Positions 47,632-57,297 of a stretch of 64,000 nt of DNA are shown piece by piece (position 1 is the first letter of the stretch; every line of letters starts with the position of its first letter). A model generated the notes under the pieces. The model had not been told where the DNA came from. It searched no databases and saw nothing but the letters and a program-made list of their open reading frames with translations. The position numbers and the translations under genes are program-made. Origin of the DNA: Myxacorys almedinensis A (lineage in GTDB: Bacteria > Cyanobacteriota > Cyanobacteriia > Leptolyngbyales > Leptolyngbyaceae); assembly GCF_010091945.1 (NCBI RefSeq), contig NZ_WVIE01000004.1:1-64000 (forward strand), in the 5' to 3' direction.

Positions 47632-48558
47632 CTACGATACGATCGCACCTTGCAGATCAAGACTCAATACTTTCGCCTGTACGCCAATCCCCTGACCCAT
47701 CCAAGCCGTTGCCATCGCCGATCGCACTGATTCGGCTTGGTCAGCATGGGATAGCGCCAACAGCGTTGGACCTGCTCCACTGATCACCAGCCCATAAGCA
47801 CCCGCCGCGATCGCGCCTTTCTGCACCTCCTTAAACCCGCCAATCAACGCCTGCCGATAGGGTTGATGAATTCGGTCTTGCAAGGCGGCTCTCAACCAAT
47901 CTGCGTTCCCTGTTTCCAACCCCCGCAGCAGTAACCCCAAATGCGCGGCATTGAAGATGGCATCGGCGCGGCTGTAATCTGCCGGTAAAACTTTTCTCGC
48001 GGCGGCGGTCGAAAGCTCAAAATCGGGAATCGCCACGATCGGCACAACATCCGAACTCCAAGCGAGGTCGCAAATTTCCCAAGCTCGATCGGCTCCGTTC
48101 GTGGCGTAGCCTGAGGCTGCCAATCGACACCCCCCCATTAACGCGGGAACGACATTATCAGGATGCCCTTCAAGTTCGGTGGCTAATTCCGCGAGTTGAT
48201 CGAGGGTAAAGGGCGACCCTGCCAGCACATTTGCACCGACGATGCCACCCACGATCGCGGTCGCCGAACTTCCCAACCCCCGCGCTAATGGCACATTCAT
48301 CTCAATCGTGATGTGAATCGAGGGAACTGGAGTTTGAATGCGATCGCAGAGCTTGCAAAACGCTTGATACACCAGATTACTCGAATCCATAGAAACCCGA
48401 CTTGCCTCTGCGCCCCTCACGGTAATCTGCAAGGCTTCTCCATCTGCTAGCAGAGAAAACGCAAACTGATTATAGAGACTAAGCGCGGCTCCCAAGCAAT
48501 CAAATCCTGGACCTATATTTGCAGTCGTAGCAGGAACCGTGACCGTGACAGTAGACAT
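47632..48558 (-). CDS. thrB: Homoserine kinase
   Basis: This 308-residue GHMP kinase phosphorylates homoserine in threonine synthesis. It has [16 protein letters not shown], the ATP-binding [16 protein letters not shown] and the C-terminal [13 protein letters not shown]. The ATG at 48558 ([14 protein letters not shown]) is chosen over one 6 codons upstream. Just upstream, a 15-base unit containing TTTAGAAGAGTATC is tandemly repeated (48603-48632). Confidence 0.94.
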   Translation of the reverse strand: MSTVTVTVPATTANIGPGFDCLGAALSLYNQFAFSLLADGEALQITVRGAEASRVSMDSSNLVYQAFCKLCDRIQTPVPSIHITIEMNVPLARGLGSSATAIVGGIVGANVLAGSPFTLDQLAELATELEGHPDNVVPALMGGCRLAASGYATNGADRAWEICDLAWSSDVVPIVAIPDFELSTAAARKVLPADYSRADAIFNAAHLGLLLRGLETGNADWLRAALQDRIHQPYRQALIGGFKEVQKGAIAAGAYGLVISGAGPTLLALSHADQAESVRSAMATAWMGQGIGVQAKVLSLDLQGAIVS

Positions 48559-48778
48559 ATAGCAGTGTGCAGACAATAAAGAATCGCCGGAATGAACGCT
48601 TTTTTAGAAGAGTATCGTTTAGAAGAGTATCAGCATTTCTTTCTGCAAAAAACTGACGCCTCAGGTGAGTGCTCAAGTCAAATGCGGGCGTCCGAATTTG
48701 TTAAGTAAACGAAACAGTCAAGCGGGGAGCGTTATGATTGAAACTAAGTTAACTTCTGTAAAGCAACCGTAAAGCAAC

Positions 48779-49390
48779 GTGACTGCTACCTTCAAACCTA
48801 AAGACAGCACCTTATTGCCTACCACTTGGTATGCTCTGACTCCGCTTTGGCAGGGTGATGAACACGATATTCAGCAAGGGCTGCCCCACACGCAACTTGC
48901 CCCAACGTGGCAGATAATGATGCTAGGAGACGGCTCTCCGACTCACTGTTTACAACTTCTGACTGGTGAACCTACGGAGGTAGATGTGTTGGACATGTCG
49001 GCCATTGGCTTTGCAACCGATAATGCCCCAAGCTCGATCGAGCAAGTTCCCGGACCTCGGTTACGGCGGCAGATTTGGCTCAAAACCGCTTCGGGTCAGC
49101 GATTGGGCTATGCGACCTCATGGTGGGAACTGAGCCATATTGATGAGTATTTGCAGAACCGATCGCAGCCAATCTGGCTCAATCTCTCTCGCCTCCGAGC
49201 CGAGCTATACCGTGATATTCAAGGCTTGTACTATGGTCACTCCAAGGCTCTAGAAGAAGCGTTCGGACATCCAGGACCTTTTTGGGGACGCCACTATTTG
49301 TTCTGGCATCATGGGCAACCCCTGACCTTGATTTATGAGGTTTTTTCCCCTTACTTAGAGAAATATTTAGGTCCGATGCGGTTAGACTGA
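48779..49390 (+). CDS. Chorismate lyase (cyanobacterial type)
   Basis: This 203-residue protein matches the cyanobacterial chorismate pyruvate-lyase group, with LTPLWQGDEHDIQQGLPHTQ-type N-terminus, RRQIWLKTASGQRLGYATSWW and a C-terminal FWGRHYLFWHHGQPL. It makes 4-hydroxybenzoate from chorismate, the substrate of the UbiA enzyme at 5294-6181. The likely start is GTG at 48779; no nearby ATG fits. It is divergent from thrB. Confidence 0.88.
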   Translation: MTATFKPKDSTLLPTTWYALTPLWQGDEHDIQQGLPHTQLAPTWQIMMLGDGSPTHCLQLLTGEPTEVDVLDMSAIGFATDNAPSSIEQVPGPRLRRQIWLKTASGQRLGYATSWWELSHIDEYLQNRSQPIWLNLSRLRAELYRDIQGLYYGHSKALEEAFGHPGPFWGRHYLFWHHGQPLTLIYEVFSPYLEKYLGPMRLD

Positions 49391-49413
49391 TCGGGTTAGG
49401 CTAATCGACAGAG

Positions 49414-50046
49414 CTAGGGTGCTTGAGACGCTCTGCCATAATGAGGACGGCAGGGCGTTCCCCAGCAAACCTGGCTTTCAGGCAAAGAGCTAAAAACGCT
49501 GCTTCGTGCGCCCACAACGGCATTGGCTCCAACCTTTACGTCTGGGGCAACAAAGCAATCGGTGGCAATCCACACACCGCTACCGATTGCGATCGCACCC
49601 GTTACCAACCCAAAATTCGGATCGCTCAGATCATGACTCCCGGTGCAAAGATAGGTCTTCTGCGAAATCACACAATGTTCACCAACGTGGATGCGATCGA
49701 GGCTATAAAACACCACGTCATCACCGATCCAGCTATAATCGCCAATCTCCACTTTCCAGGGATAGGTAAACCTCGCCGTCGGGCGAATCAGAACCCCTTT
49801 GCCAATCTTTGCTCCAAACAGTCGTAAGATTCTACATCTAAGGGTATTGAGCGGTTGAGGCGTCAGCGGGAATGCGATCGCTTGCACCAACCACCACAGC
49901 AACACGATCCATCCTGGGCGACCGCGATCAAACCAGGATTGGTCATATTTCTGTAAATTGACCCACGCTTTAGCGTCTAAATCGGGCAAAAAATTGACAT
50001 TTTCAGATAGATTTTCGTTAACGCTACCCTTCATTTTTTCCAACAT
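49414..50046 (-). CDS. WcaF-like putative acetyltransferase
   Basis: This 210-residue protein has a left-handed beta-helix of hexapeptide repeats (IGKGVLIRPTARFTYPWKVEIGD, shown by IGDYSWIGDDVVFYS and ISQKTYLCTGSHD) and a conserved catalytic-like H in TGSHDLSD. It resembles colanic acid acetyltransferase WcaF and should O-acetylate a glycan. The ATG at 50046 overlaps the stop of the GT2 gene as TGATG, so the two are translationally coupled. Confidence 0.88.
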   Translation of the reverse strand: MLEKMKGSVNENLSENVNFLPDLDAKAWVNLQKYDQSWFDRGRPGWIVLLWWLVQAIAFPLTPQPLNTLRCRILRLFGAKIGKGVLIRPTARFTYPWKVEIGDYSWIGDDVVFYSLDRIHVGEHCVISQKTYLCTGSHDLSDPNFGLVTGAIAIGSGVWIATDCFVAPDVKVGANAVVGARSSVFSSLPESQVCWGTPCRPHYGRASQAP

Positions 50047-50987
50047 CAAGACTCAGGTTGAGGAATGGGTTGAAGCTTAGAAGACGCCGTGGGCTTTGTA
50101 TTCAACGTGCCGCCACACTGCTGAAGTTCGTAAAGTTTTACTCCAATCTGATATTCGTACTGGCTGAGCAGTCGCCCGTAGGTGTAGCCTGCCTTGCCGT
50201 CTAAAAATCCGAGCCGAATGAAGTAGAACAGCACAAATCGCAACAATGGTTTAAACGGCAATCTTACCCAAATTTTCTTTAAAAACCGCTTGCGCTGCAC
50301 CGCATCACCCAACAGGTTAGCCCCGATCGTGCCACTATCTGCTTTGCCATTGAGGACATTCAAATAGACCTGAGCTTCCCAGTTAGAGTAGCGATTGTGG
50401 CGCTCTAACCAGTGATACAAATCCTTAAAGTCAATATGCAGCATATCCCTGGTTAAATAGCCAACCTTGCCCGATAGCACAACATGTTCATGAACTTCGT
50501 TATCGCCCGTATTGCGAATCTCTTCAGTATTTAAGTTCTCATATCGACCTTTCGCATGTCTAAACAAGCGCAGATTCCAGTCTGGATATTTGCCCCCGTG
50601 ACGAATCCATTGACCCAAGAAAAAAACTCGGCGATTGAGATAGTATCCGTTATGATCAGCCTGTTGAATAGCGGCTTCAATTTCCTCCCAAAGCTCAGGG
50701 GTGATGCGCTCATCGCAATCGACAATCAGCACCCACTCATTGCGAAACGGCAGATTTTCCAGTGACCAATTCTTCTTTTTGGGCCAGCGCCCGTTGAACT
50801 GAAACTGCACCACCGTTGCGCCATACTTTTCAGCCATTTCAGAGGAGCGATCGCTACTCTGAGAATCAACGACAAACACTTCATCGGCTCTAGCAACGCT
50901 CTCTAGGCAGGCAGGCAAGTTTGCTTCTTCATTTCTTGCTGGGATCAAAACAGAAACCGGAACTTTAGCGAGATTGGAAGTCATCAT
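50046..50987 (-). CDS. Family 2 glycosyltransferase
   Basis: This 313-residue protein has a GT-A fold of the WaaE/KdtX-like type: VSVLIPARNEEANLPACLES, the metal-binding IVDCDERI and a C-terminal membrane-associated region (LLRFVLFYFIRLGFLDG). It probably transfers a sugar during polysaccharide or glycolipid assembly. It is coupled to the WcaF-like gene downstream. Confidence 0.9.
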   Translation of the reverse strand: MMTSNLAKVPVSVLIPARNEEANLPACLESVARADEVFVVDSQSSDRSSEMAEKYGATVVQFQFNGRWPKKKNWSLENLPFRNEWVLIVDCDERITPELWEEIEAAIQQADHNGYYLNRRVFFLGQWIRHGGKYPDWNLRLFRHAKGRYENLNTEEIRNTGDNEVHEHVVLSGKVGYLTRDMLHIDFKDLYHWLERHNRYSNWEAQVYLNVLNGKADSGTIGANLLGDAVQRKRFLKKIWVRLPFKPLLRFVLFYFIRLGFLDGKAGYTYGRLLSQYEYQIGVKLYELQQCGGTLNTKPTASSKLQPIPQPES

Positions 50988-51308
50988 GATTCGGTCAACA
51001 GAGTAGGGAAGGAGATCACATCTCAGGTCAAGCAGCGCCTCATCTATTCACACAGCCTGCATCTTGGCAGGATAAATCGACGAATCGCTTGATGTCGTCT
51101 TTATAATGCCCACTCTTCAACCCTGAATTGCCAAAATTTTACAGTCTGCATTTTGTCTCGCAACAGTTTGAGACACTGCTTTACACACCTCGTAGCCCTG
51201 TAGAAACAGAGGAACCCGCTTCAAAAAGACTCTAAACCACCATAAAAATGGGGCTGACGTTCAATCTGTAAACCCCAACCCCTAACAAAGATAGAAATGG
51301 AGAGCCAA
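50988..51308. other. Spacer between GT2 and WcaI-like genes
   Basis: No gene or strong hairpin with T-run is seen in this 321-base spacer. The upstream gene is on the same strand, so a promoter for the GT2-wcaF pair may lie here. Confidence 0.5.
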
Positions 51309-52589
51309 TCAACTGCTTGACTTATTCACACTCAACGCATATGCAGGCTTGACCACCTCAGCACTTTCTTTCACTTTTTGGAAGAGAGCCTCATATTGAC
51401 TCAAAGCTTGCTCAAACGAATACCGCTCGATCGCATACTGACGACCTTGTTTGCCAAGCAATGCAGCATATTCAGGATTGTTGTAGAGTTCTAAAATTTG
51501 ATGCGCCAACGCTTCCGGGTTTTCTGGCTCCACAACCACGCCACCATGACTTTTCTCAATCGCTTTCGCTGCACTCCCCGTACTCGGCACAGATGCAATC
51601 ACCGGACGCCCACTTGCCAACAGCACTTGTGTTTTAGACGGCATGTTAAACGACACCACGTTTTGCTTTTGCACAATTAGCCCAACGTCAGCCGCCGCCA
51701 GCATTTCAGGTAATTTTTCTCGAGGCTGGAAAGGCAGAAGAATAACATTTTCAGCGCCACAGGCAGCACAATGCTCTTTGAGTTTTGCGATCGCTTTCGA
51801 TTCCCCCACAATTACAAAGGCAATGTCAGGCAGATCTCGTAACCGAGCCGCCGCCTCGACCACCGTTTCTAGCCCTTGGGTTAGCGCAATATTGCCGGAA
51901 TATTGCACGACAAACTTACCCTCAAGGTTATGGGCTTTTCGGAAGGCGTTCTCCTCTTTCGGCAAGGGTTTGATAAAGTGAACATCGACCCAATTGGGAA
52001 TGCAGGTGATTTTACCAGGTGGAACACCTTTGCGCTCTAAATTATCGACAAAGCCATCTGCAATCACGCTCACGGTGTGGGCAGTGCGATAGGCAAACTT
52101 TTCTAACGACTCAAGCACCCGGATCATTAGCTTGTTCTTGATCAGCCCTACATGCACCGCCGCTTCGGGCAAAATGTCTTGAACATTGAGGATAATTGGG
52201 CAATTGTGAATCCAGCCTAGAAGGGCGGCAGGCACGCTCACTGGCAGAGGTGGCACAGTTAAAAGAATCAGATCTGGTCGCCACCCTCGGAGTGCTTGAA
52301 AGAAACTAGTAAAGACAAAGCTACTATCTAGCAAGATGCGATCGAACAAATTTGGTTTTGGTTTAATCCACACATAGCTGCGCTGGATGGTCACTCCGTT
52401 TCGTTCTTCGGTTGTGTAAAGCTTTCCCCGATACGCCTCATAAATTTGTCGCTGCGGGTAGTTTGGCATCGCGGTGATGACTCGAACATCATGCCCTCGT
52501 TTTGCTAATCCTTCGGCGAGTTCGGTCATGAGCGGTGCAATCCCGATCGGCTCTGGATAGTAGTTGTAAGAATAGATTAAGACGCGCAT
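51309..52589 (-). CDS. WcaI-like family 4 glycosyltransferase
   Basis: This 426-residue GT-B enzyme begins MRVLIYSYNYYPEPIGIAPL, a hallmark of the WcaI/WbuB group. The C-terminal lobe has VQYSGNIALTQGLETVVEAA and AADVGLIVQKQ...FNMPSKT...GRPVIAS, the donor-site region. It probably adds a sugar to a lipid-linked exopolysaccharide unit. The ATG at 52589 is preferred to one 12 codons upstream. Confidence 0.92.
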   Translation of the reverse strand: MRVLIYSYNYYPEPIGIAPLMTELAEGLAKRGHDVRVITAMPNYPQRQIYEAYRGKLYTTEERNGVTIQRSYVWIKPKPNLFDRILLDSSFVFTSFFQALRGWRPDLILLTVPPLPVSVPAALLGWIHNCPIILNVQDILPEAAVHVGLIKNKLMIRVLESLEKFAYRTAHTVSVIADGFVDNLERKGVPPGKITCIPNWVDVHFIKPLPKEENAFRKAHNLEGKFVVQYSGNIALTQGLETVVEAAARLRDLPDIAFVIVGESKAIAKLKEHCAACGAENVILLPFQPREKLPEMLAAADVGLIVQKQNVVSFNMPSKTQVLLASGRPVIASVPSTGSAAKAIEKSHGGVVVEPENPEALAHQILELYNNPEYAALLGKQGRQYAIERYSFEQALSQYEALFQKVKESAEVVKPAYALSVNKSSS

Positions 52590-53236
52590 AGCTTGTGGAC
52601 TCAAACGGTGACGGGTCGCCTTCAACGGGTCATTCTGGGGGGACGATGCGGGGGGAAATACGCAATCTAGTCGAATTAATCAGAGGACACAGTGGGGGAC
52701 TTGTCGGGGGCTAAACGCAGTGTCGATCTAAATTACTTAAGTAGGGTGTTGCTAGGGGGGTAGCCGTACCATAGCGAGCGGGATGTGTTCTCTGAAACCT
52801 TTCTGCAATAGTCTTCAAGAAATCTTTTTGCCTCTTTGGGAGTCTCTAAAGCTTTCTTGAAGAATTATTACCTAGTTTCACTGAGTTTAAAGTACCCTTC
52901 TAAGTTACTTTATATACTCAAATTTAAGCGTAGAGTTTTGCATCTCTTCCCTAATGGTGAGAGGCTTAAAGCATTACCTGTAGCTAAAAGCACAAAGATA
53001 AGGGGTAAGCCGTTGTGCTAGTGATGGTTTGATGAGAACGACAACTAATGTATATTTCATTTCCAGAAGATTCTTTCCGGAAAGTAATAGGTCTTTTCGG
53101 ATACGTTTGATGCGGGTGCGATCGCAGGTCAACTATCGAATGGCGGGGTTTTTGAAAGTGTATCAAACGTTAGATCGGTATCCGAAGATCCCTCAGCCGA
53201 GTTTTGCCTGAGCCATCTTCAATTTCAGTCCATTGA
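52590..53236. other. Spacer, possible short remnant
   Basis: This 647-base spacer has no convincing gene. A plus-strand frame near 53110-53211 reads VNYRMAGFLKVYQTLDRY before its stop, which looks protein-like but lacks a plausible N-terminal part; it may be a C-terminal remnant. No hairpin or repeat stands out. Confidence 0.45.
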
Positions 53237-54094
53237 CTAAGGACAGATAATGGAGAATAAAGAGGCATAATCTTCTTCTGCAAGCCCCTGCTGAAGCGCT
53301 GCTTTGAGAATTTCGCCAACGCCTTCTACAGGTTCAACCCTTAACTGATTGGCTTGAGCGGTGGCAATAAACAGGTCAATGTCTTTTTTGAGATGTTTTG
53401 TTGGGAAGTTGGGATTTGAGTAGTCTTGATCGAGCATTCGCTGTAGTTTTTTATCAAACGTCGGAGCATATAACGCGCTTTTACGCAGAATATTCATAAA
53501 TGCGGCGGTCTCTACATTTTGACGGAGCACCAATCCCAAACTGGCAGAAAAAGCGCTGGTCATCGTGCCGATCAACTGATTGAGCGCTAGTTTCGTTGTA
53601 GCCGCAGCCCCTACTGAACCGAGGAGAACTGGTTCAGAACCGAAGACGCTTAACACGGGCAGCGATCGCTCAAATTGCAACGGCGTTGCACCAACCATGA
53701 CAATCAAATTGCCCGATCGCGCTTCTGGAATACTGCCTAATACTGGCGCTTCAATATATTCTCCGTTTGCAGCAGCAACCTCATCTCGAATCGCCCGGCT
53801 TTCATCGGGTGCGATCGTACTCATCTGAATCACGGTTCGTCCTGAAAGGTGGCGGCGTGCTTGCTGTGTTAACAACACGCTGCGAATCGCTGAGGCATCA
53901 GTAAGCATGAGAACCACAAACTCAGAGGCGGCAATTACGGCGTCTGGAGAGGCGGCAATCTTGGCTCCAGATGCCCTCAGTGGTTCTACCTTGGCTGCCG
54001 TACGATTGTAAACGCTGAGAGCATGATGGGCATCGAGTAACCGGTGCGCCATAGGCAAACCCATTAATCCAGTTCCAATAAATCCGATGTTCAC
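53237..54094 (-). CDS. NAD(P)-dependent oxidoreductase, 3-hydroxyisobutyrate dehydrogenase family
   Basis: This 285-residue beta-hydroxyacid dehydrogenase has the Rossmann start NIGFIGTGLMGLPMA, the substrate motif APVLGSIPEARSG and the catalytic region ALNQLIGT (with K in TTKLALNQ). The substrate is unknown; plant and cyanobacterial relatives include glyoxylate/succinic semialdehyde reductases. The likely start is GTG 54094, with GGAGG 8 bases upstream. The alternative ATG at 54139 falls inside the terminator of the preceding gene. Confidence 0.88.
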   Translation of the reverse strand: MNIGFIGTGLMGLPMAHRLLDAHHALSVYNRTAAKVEPLRASGAKIAASPDAVIAASEFVVLMLTDASAIRSVLLTQQARRHLSGRTVIQMSTIAPDESRAIRDEVAAANGEYIEAPVLGSIPEARSGNLIVMVGATPLQFERSLPVLSVFGSEPVLLGSVGAAATTKLALNQLIGTMTSAFSASLGLVLRQNVETAAFMNILRKSALYAPTFDKKLQRMLDQDYSNPNFPTKHLKKDIDLFIATAQANQLRVEPVEGVGEILKAALQQGLAEEDYASLFSIICP

Positions 54095-54101
54095 AGAGGG
54101 T

Positions 54102-54148
54102 GCCTCCAAAAAACTCAAAAGCGCTGAAGGGGGAACCATCCAGCGCTT
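54102..54148 (-). terminator. Rho-independent terminator after Hpt gene
   Basis: On the minus strand AAGCGCTG (54141-54148) pairs with CAGCGCTT (54119-54126) around a 14-base loop, then TTTTGAGTTTTTTGG. Between it and the Hpt stop, CTTAGATATTGA is repeated in tandem (54146-54157 and 54158-54169). Confidence 0.8.
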
Positions 54149-54184
54149 AGATATTGACTTAGATATTGAGTTTAATCGTAACGG

Positions 54185-55138
54185 TTACTGAATGGCTTTC
54201 ATCAAAAACTCAGCAATTTCAATCAGTTCAGATTTGTTAAACACTTCTAGTAGAGTTCTGGCAGCGGCTCTCGGTTCACGGGGAATAGATACTTGCGGTT
54301 TGGTCGCAGCAGAGGCACGATTAGCGGTTTGAGGAGCAGACGGCGAGGAGGATGGCGGAGTTGGTACGACAAGTTTTTGCAAGTTAGCGCTAGCGGCAAT
54401 TTCGGCAGTGCGCCCTGCCAAGAGTAGGTCGCTGGAGTGCTTCAAGTCTTTGATCACAACCGGCGCGATCGCAGCATAAGAATGCTGAGTCTTTGCGATC
54501 GCGCGCTGCACCACCTGAATGATGGCAATCCAAGCCGTTTCTCTAGGGCTGACTTGAATCAACCGATGGCACAACCCAATCAACTGCTGTCGGCTTTTCT
54601 GAGAATCGCCTTGCTTAAAAAGTTGCAGCATCGCCTTGAGAATCGTGGTAAGCTGAACCGCCGCATTCGCAGGAAGAGCAGAAGCAGGCATCCCTTTAGG
54701 CGCAGACATCGGTTTGCCAGAAATGAGAAGTTGCAAATACGTTTGCAATTCGTTAAACGTTGGTTCTGCCGCCAAGACGGCTTGCTGAGCCGTTTCTTCT
54801 CGCAACCCAAATGGGCTTTGAAGCTCCACAATTAACGCCTTCAGCGTGTCAAATCCTGTCAAAAACAGATCTTCAACCCGCTGATCAACCTTAACCGAAT
54901 GCTCTTTAAGAACTTTGAAACAATCTTCAAAATGGTGCGCCGTTTTTTGGATGCTGTCAAAGCCCAACATGGCGGCTCCGCCTTTAATAGAGTGCGCTGC
55001 CCGAAACAACTCATTGACGCGCTCAGAGTCTGCCATCGTCGATCTCAAATCGACTAACCCCTGCTCGATCGTATCAAGATGTTCTTTTGCTTCTTCAAGG
55101 AAATAGCCGAGAATTTGCTGCTGCTTAACTGATTGCAC
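54185..55138 (-). CDS. Hpt-domain phosphotransfer protein
   Basis: This 317-residue protein has an N-terminal Hpt four-helix bundle with the phospho-histidine in FRAAHSIKGGAAMLGF (near His49). The middle region is helical, and a Ser/Pro/Ala-rich linker leads to a short C-terminal segment (LLEVFNKSELIEIAEFLMKAI). There is no kinase, receiver or output domain, so it is a stand-alone phosphotransfer protein. GTG 55138 is the likely start, with AGGAG upstream. No cognate kinase or regulator is adjacent. Confidence 0.87.
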   Translation of the reverse strand: MQSVKQQQILGYFLEEAKEHLDTIEQGLVDLRSTMADSERVNELFRAAHSIKGGAAMLGFDSIQKTAHHFEDCFKVLKEHSVKVDQRVEDLFLTGFDTLKALIVELQSPFGLREETAQQAVLAAEPTFNELQTYLQLLISGKPMSAPKGMPASALPANAAVQLTTILKAMLQLFKQGDSQKSRQQLIGLCHRLIQVSPRETAWIAIIQVVQRAIAKTQHSYAAIAPVVIKDLKHSSDLLLAGRTAEIAASANLQKLVVPTPPSSSPSAPQTANRASAATKPQVSIPREPRAAARTLLEVFNKSELIEIAEFLMKAIQ

Positions 55139-55542
55139 TGCCCTGCTCCTGGAGTAATCAGTACCGAATAGACGTAACCTTGTCTTGCATTGAGTGTTCC
55201 CAAAAACCTGCTCTGTTCACGGTGAGATGGGATTTGGAAACCAAGCCCAGAATTTGATTGGAGATTTGATTGGGGGGTTTCCTGACCGTGCGGTTCCTAC
55301 GGAGTTGCGCTATGCGCTAATCGCACCCTTGCACTGTGAACTTAAGGTGGATTTAAGTCAGAACATTAATGCATGAGAAAATTAACCGAGAAGTGAAATG
55401 CCCAATTCAGCTTTTTACCCAGAATGATGTAGATTTAAGAGCAAACTGCCTCTGTCATGCGATCGGAGGCGTCAATGGGTTGACAGGTTATTTGAACGGG
55501 TCGTTTGAACAGCAAATTACTCCACATCGAGAACTTTTTCAG
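55139..55542. other. Divergent spacer before pilin-like gene
   Basis: This 404-base spacer holds no convincing gene. The pilin-like frame is open back to 55369, but those 58 codons do not resemble the family N-terminus. A repeated GATTTGATTGG-like segment occurs near 55251-55275. Confidence 0.45.
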
Positions 55543-56592
55543 ATGGAACAGTCGAATCTTTTAGATCTCGCTAAACAGGGTGAGCCAGACGCGATCGCAG
55601 CACTCATGAATGCTGTCTTAGAACCCAAAGGCATCGTCGCCCATGCCGAACGAGAACGCGACTGTTTATCTATTCTTCTAGAGTCTTCTAAAGCACTCAA
55701 CCGGGAGACGCTGGTTGCTTTCATTCAAAAAGGCTTGTTAGAGCTTGGAACACCCTCCATCAAAACAGCCAAAGTCAAAAGCCAAAAGCTTGGAACCGCC
55801 TCCCTTTTTTGGACAAAAGACCTTGAGTTGTACCCCAGGTTGGCAGATGATTTACTCTGGCTTGACGACCCAGACGAAAATCTTGACGAGCCAGACGCCC
55901 TGATCGAGCTTGAGGAAGACAGCCCCCTCTGGCTAGAAGATTTTGAAGTAGAAGAACCGGATGCGCCAGAACCAATCGTAGAAGAGACCTCTGAAGCAAC
56001 AGAAGCAGAAGCAGAAGAATCTGAGGAGCCGATCAGCAGTTTCATTTCATCGTTGAAGACTTACTGGCTGGCTTACTCGTTGCCTGTGTTAATCGTGGTC
56101 ATTGGGGCATTTCTGACCGGAGGCGTCATGGCATTTCTTTCCACCTCAAAAGCCGTACAGAGCGAGGCAGAAAACGCGGTGACACCCCCTGATGAGCAAA
56201 CGCCAGAAGACCAACAGCAAGGGGCAAAAGATTACCTCAAAGCGATGAACACGGCGCAGGAAAAGTTTTATCAGCAAAATAATCGCTTTGCCAATAGCTT
56301 AGAAGAACTAGAGCGATCGGCAAATCTGATCGCTCAAAGTTATGACTACGCCTACCGCCTAAAAGTAAGCAATGCTTCTGGAGACGGCTCAGGTCAGCGC
56401 GCGTTGCTCACCGCCTCACCCCGAGAAGCCGGACTCAGGAGCTACATTGGCGGAGTTTTTGTGGCGCAAAAGGGCACAACATCCGTAATTTGCCAAACTC
56501 AGAAGCCTTCTATGGACGCTCCTTTAGTTCCTGAATTTTCTAGCAAAGGTGAAGTTAGCTGTGCCCCTCGATCGGCAAAGGTGCAAGAATAA
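55543..56592 (+). CDS. Type IV pilin-like G/H protein with internal membrane helix
   Basis: This 349-residue protein has an N-terminal helical domain (MEQSNLLDLAKQGEPDAIAA) found in many cyanobacterial proteins and a strongly acidic linker (residues ~93-165). One membrane helix spans ~174-199 and the C-terminal domain from ~225 (GAKDYLKAMNTAQEKFYQQN) matches the pilin G/H-like family. Because the membrane helix is internal, it is not a standard prepilin peptidase substrate. Its role may be envelope sensing or pilus-related. The ATG at 55543 is chosen. Confidence 0.75.
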   Translation: MEQSNLLDLAKQGEPDAIAALMNAVLEPKGIVAHAERERDCLSILLESSKALNRETLVAFIQKGLLELGTPSIKTAKVKSQKLGTASLFWTKDLELYPRLADDLLWLDDPDENLDEPDALIELEEDSPLWLEDFEVEEPDAPEPIVEETSEATEAEAEESEEPISSFISSLKTYWLAYSLPVLIVVIGAFLTGGVMAFLSTSKAVQSEAENAVTPPDEQTPEDQQQGAKDYLKAMNTAQEKFYQQNNRFANSLEELERSANLIAQSYDYAYRLKVSNASGDGSGQRALLTASPREAGLRSYIGGVFVAQKGTTSVICQTQKPSMDAPLVPEFSSKGEVSCAPRSAKVQE

Positions 56593-57074
56593 TGAGGGAA
56601 ACTCCGATTGGTCTCAAATCTATGATTTCCCTATCTCCTACCCCCGCGCTGACAGGATGTTTGCGAAGCGTTCACCACATCGCATTGAATGTGCGAGACA
56701 TGCAGGCGTCGCGTCACTTTTACGGTACCGTTTTAGGACTCCATCAGTTGCAGGGTGCAGACGTGCCCGAAACCTTACAAGCAGAGGTTGCCTCTGGAAA
56801 GGTAACAAATTTTAGAACTCCCGATGGCGTTATTGTCGATTTGTTTTGGGAACCTGAACTCTTGCCTCCTGACCCAGACCCAAAAGCCGCATTTACACGA
56901 GCAAATCACCTAGCGTTTGATATTGCGCCAGAGTTGTTTGAGCAAGCGATCGCAGTGTTGCACGCCCATCAAGTGTTGATCGATCATGGTCCTGTGAGTC
57001 GCCCAACCGGGCGGGGCGTTTATTTCTACGATCCCGATGGGTTTATGCTGGAAATCCGATGTAATCAAGCTTAG
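56592..57074 (+). CDS. VOC-family (glyoxalase-like) protein
   Basis: This 160-residue protein has paired beta-alpha-beta modules of the vicinal-oxygen-chelate fold: VHHIALNVRDMQASRHFYG with a metal-ligand His, ANHLAFDI and YFYDPDGFMLEIR with a C-terminal Glu ligand. It could be a dioxygenase, glyoxalase or resistance-type protein. Its ATG overlaps the upstream stop as TAATG, showing translational coupling to the pilin-like gene. Confidence 0.88.
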   Translation: MRETPIGLKSMISLSPTPALTGCLRSVHHIALNVRDMQASRHFYGTVLGLHQLQGADVPETLQAEVASGKVTNFRTPDGVIVDLFWEPELLPPDPDPKAAFTRANHLAFDIAPELFEQAIAVLHAHQVLIDHGPVSRPTGRGVYFYDPDGFMLEIRCNQA

Positions 57075-57297
57075 GATTAGGCAATTGTCTAAATTTCATG
57101 AGATTTTTTCATACTTTGTGTAGAAACAACAGTTCTTGTGAGATCGATCACATGGTAAAGTTCAAAAGTATAGGAATCTAAGTCAAGCTGAGGAAGCGCA
57201 TCAGTCGCAAGGGAAAACTGGCTAGGGAATGAGTTCCGCCCTGTGCAAAGTAAGACGCTGCTCAGCGAGTTCCTAACTGTTCGAGTGAGGTCGGAAG

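Noticed and set aside
53029-53211. 60-codon plus-strand frame ending PKIPQPSFA
   Set aside because: Only the last 30 codons look protein-like; no start or family could be supported, so it is mentioned only within the spacer entry.
55194-55376. 60-codon plus-strand frame upstream of the pilin-like gene
   Set aside because: It has no hydrophobic pattern, motif or good start and overlaps the open upstream part of the pilin-like frame.
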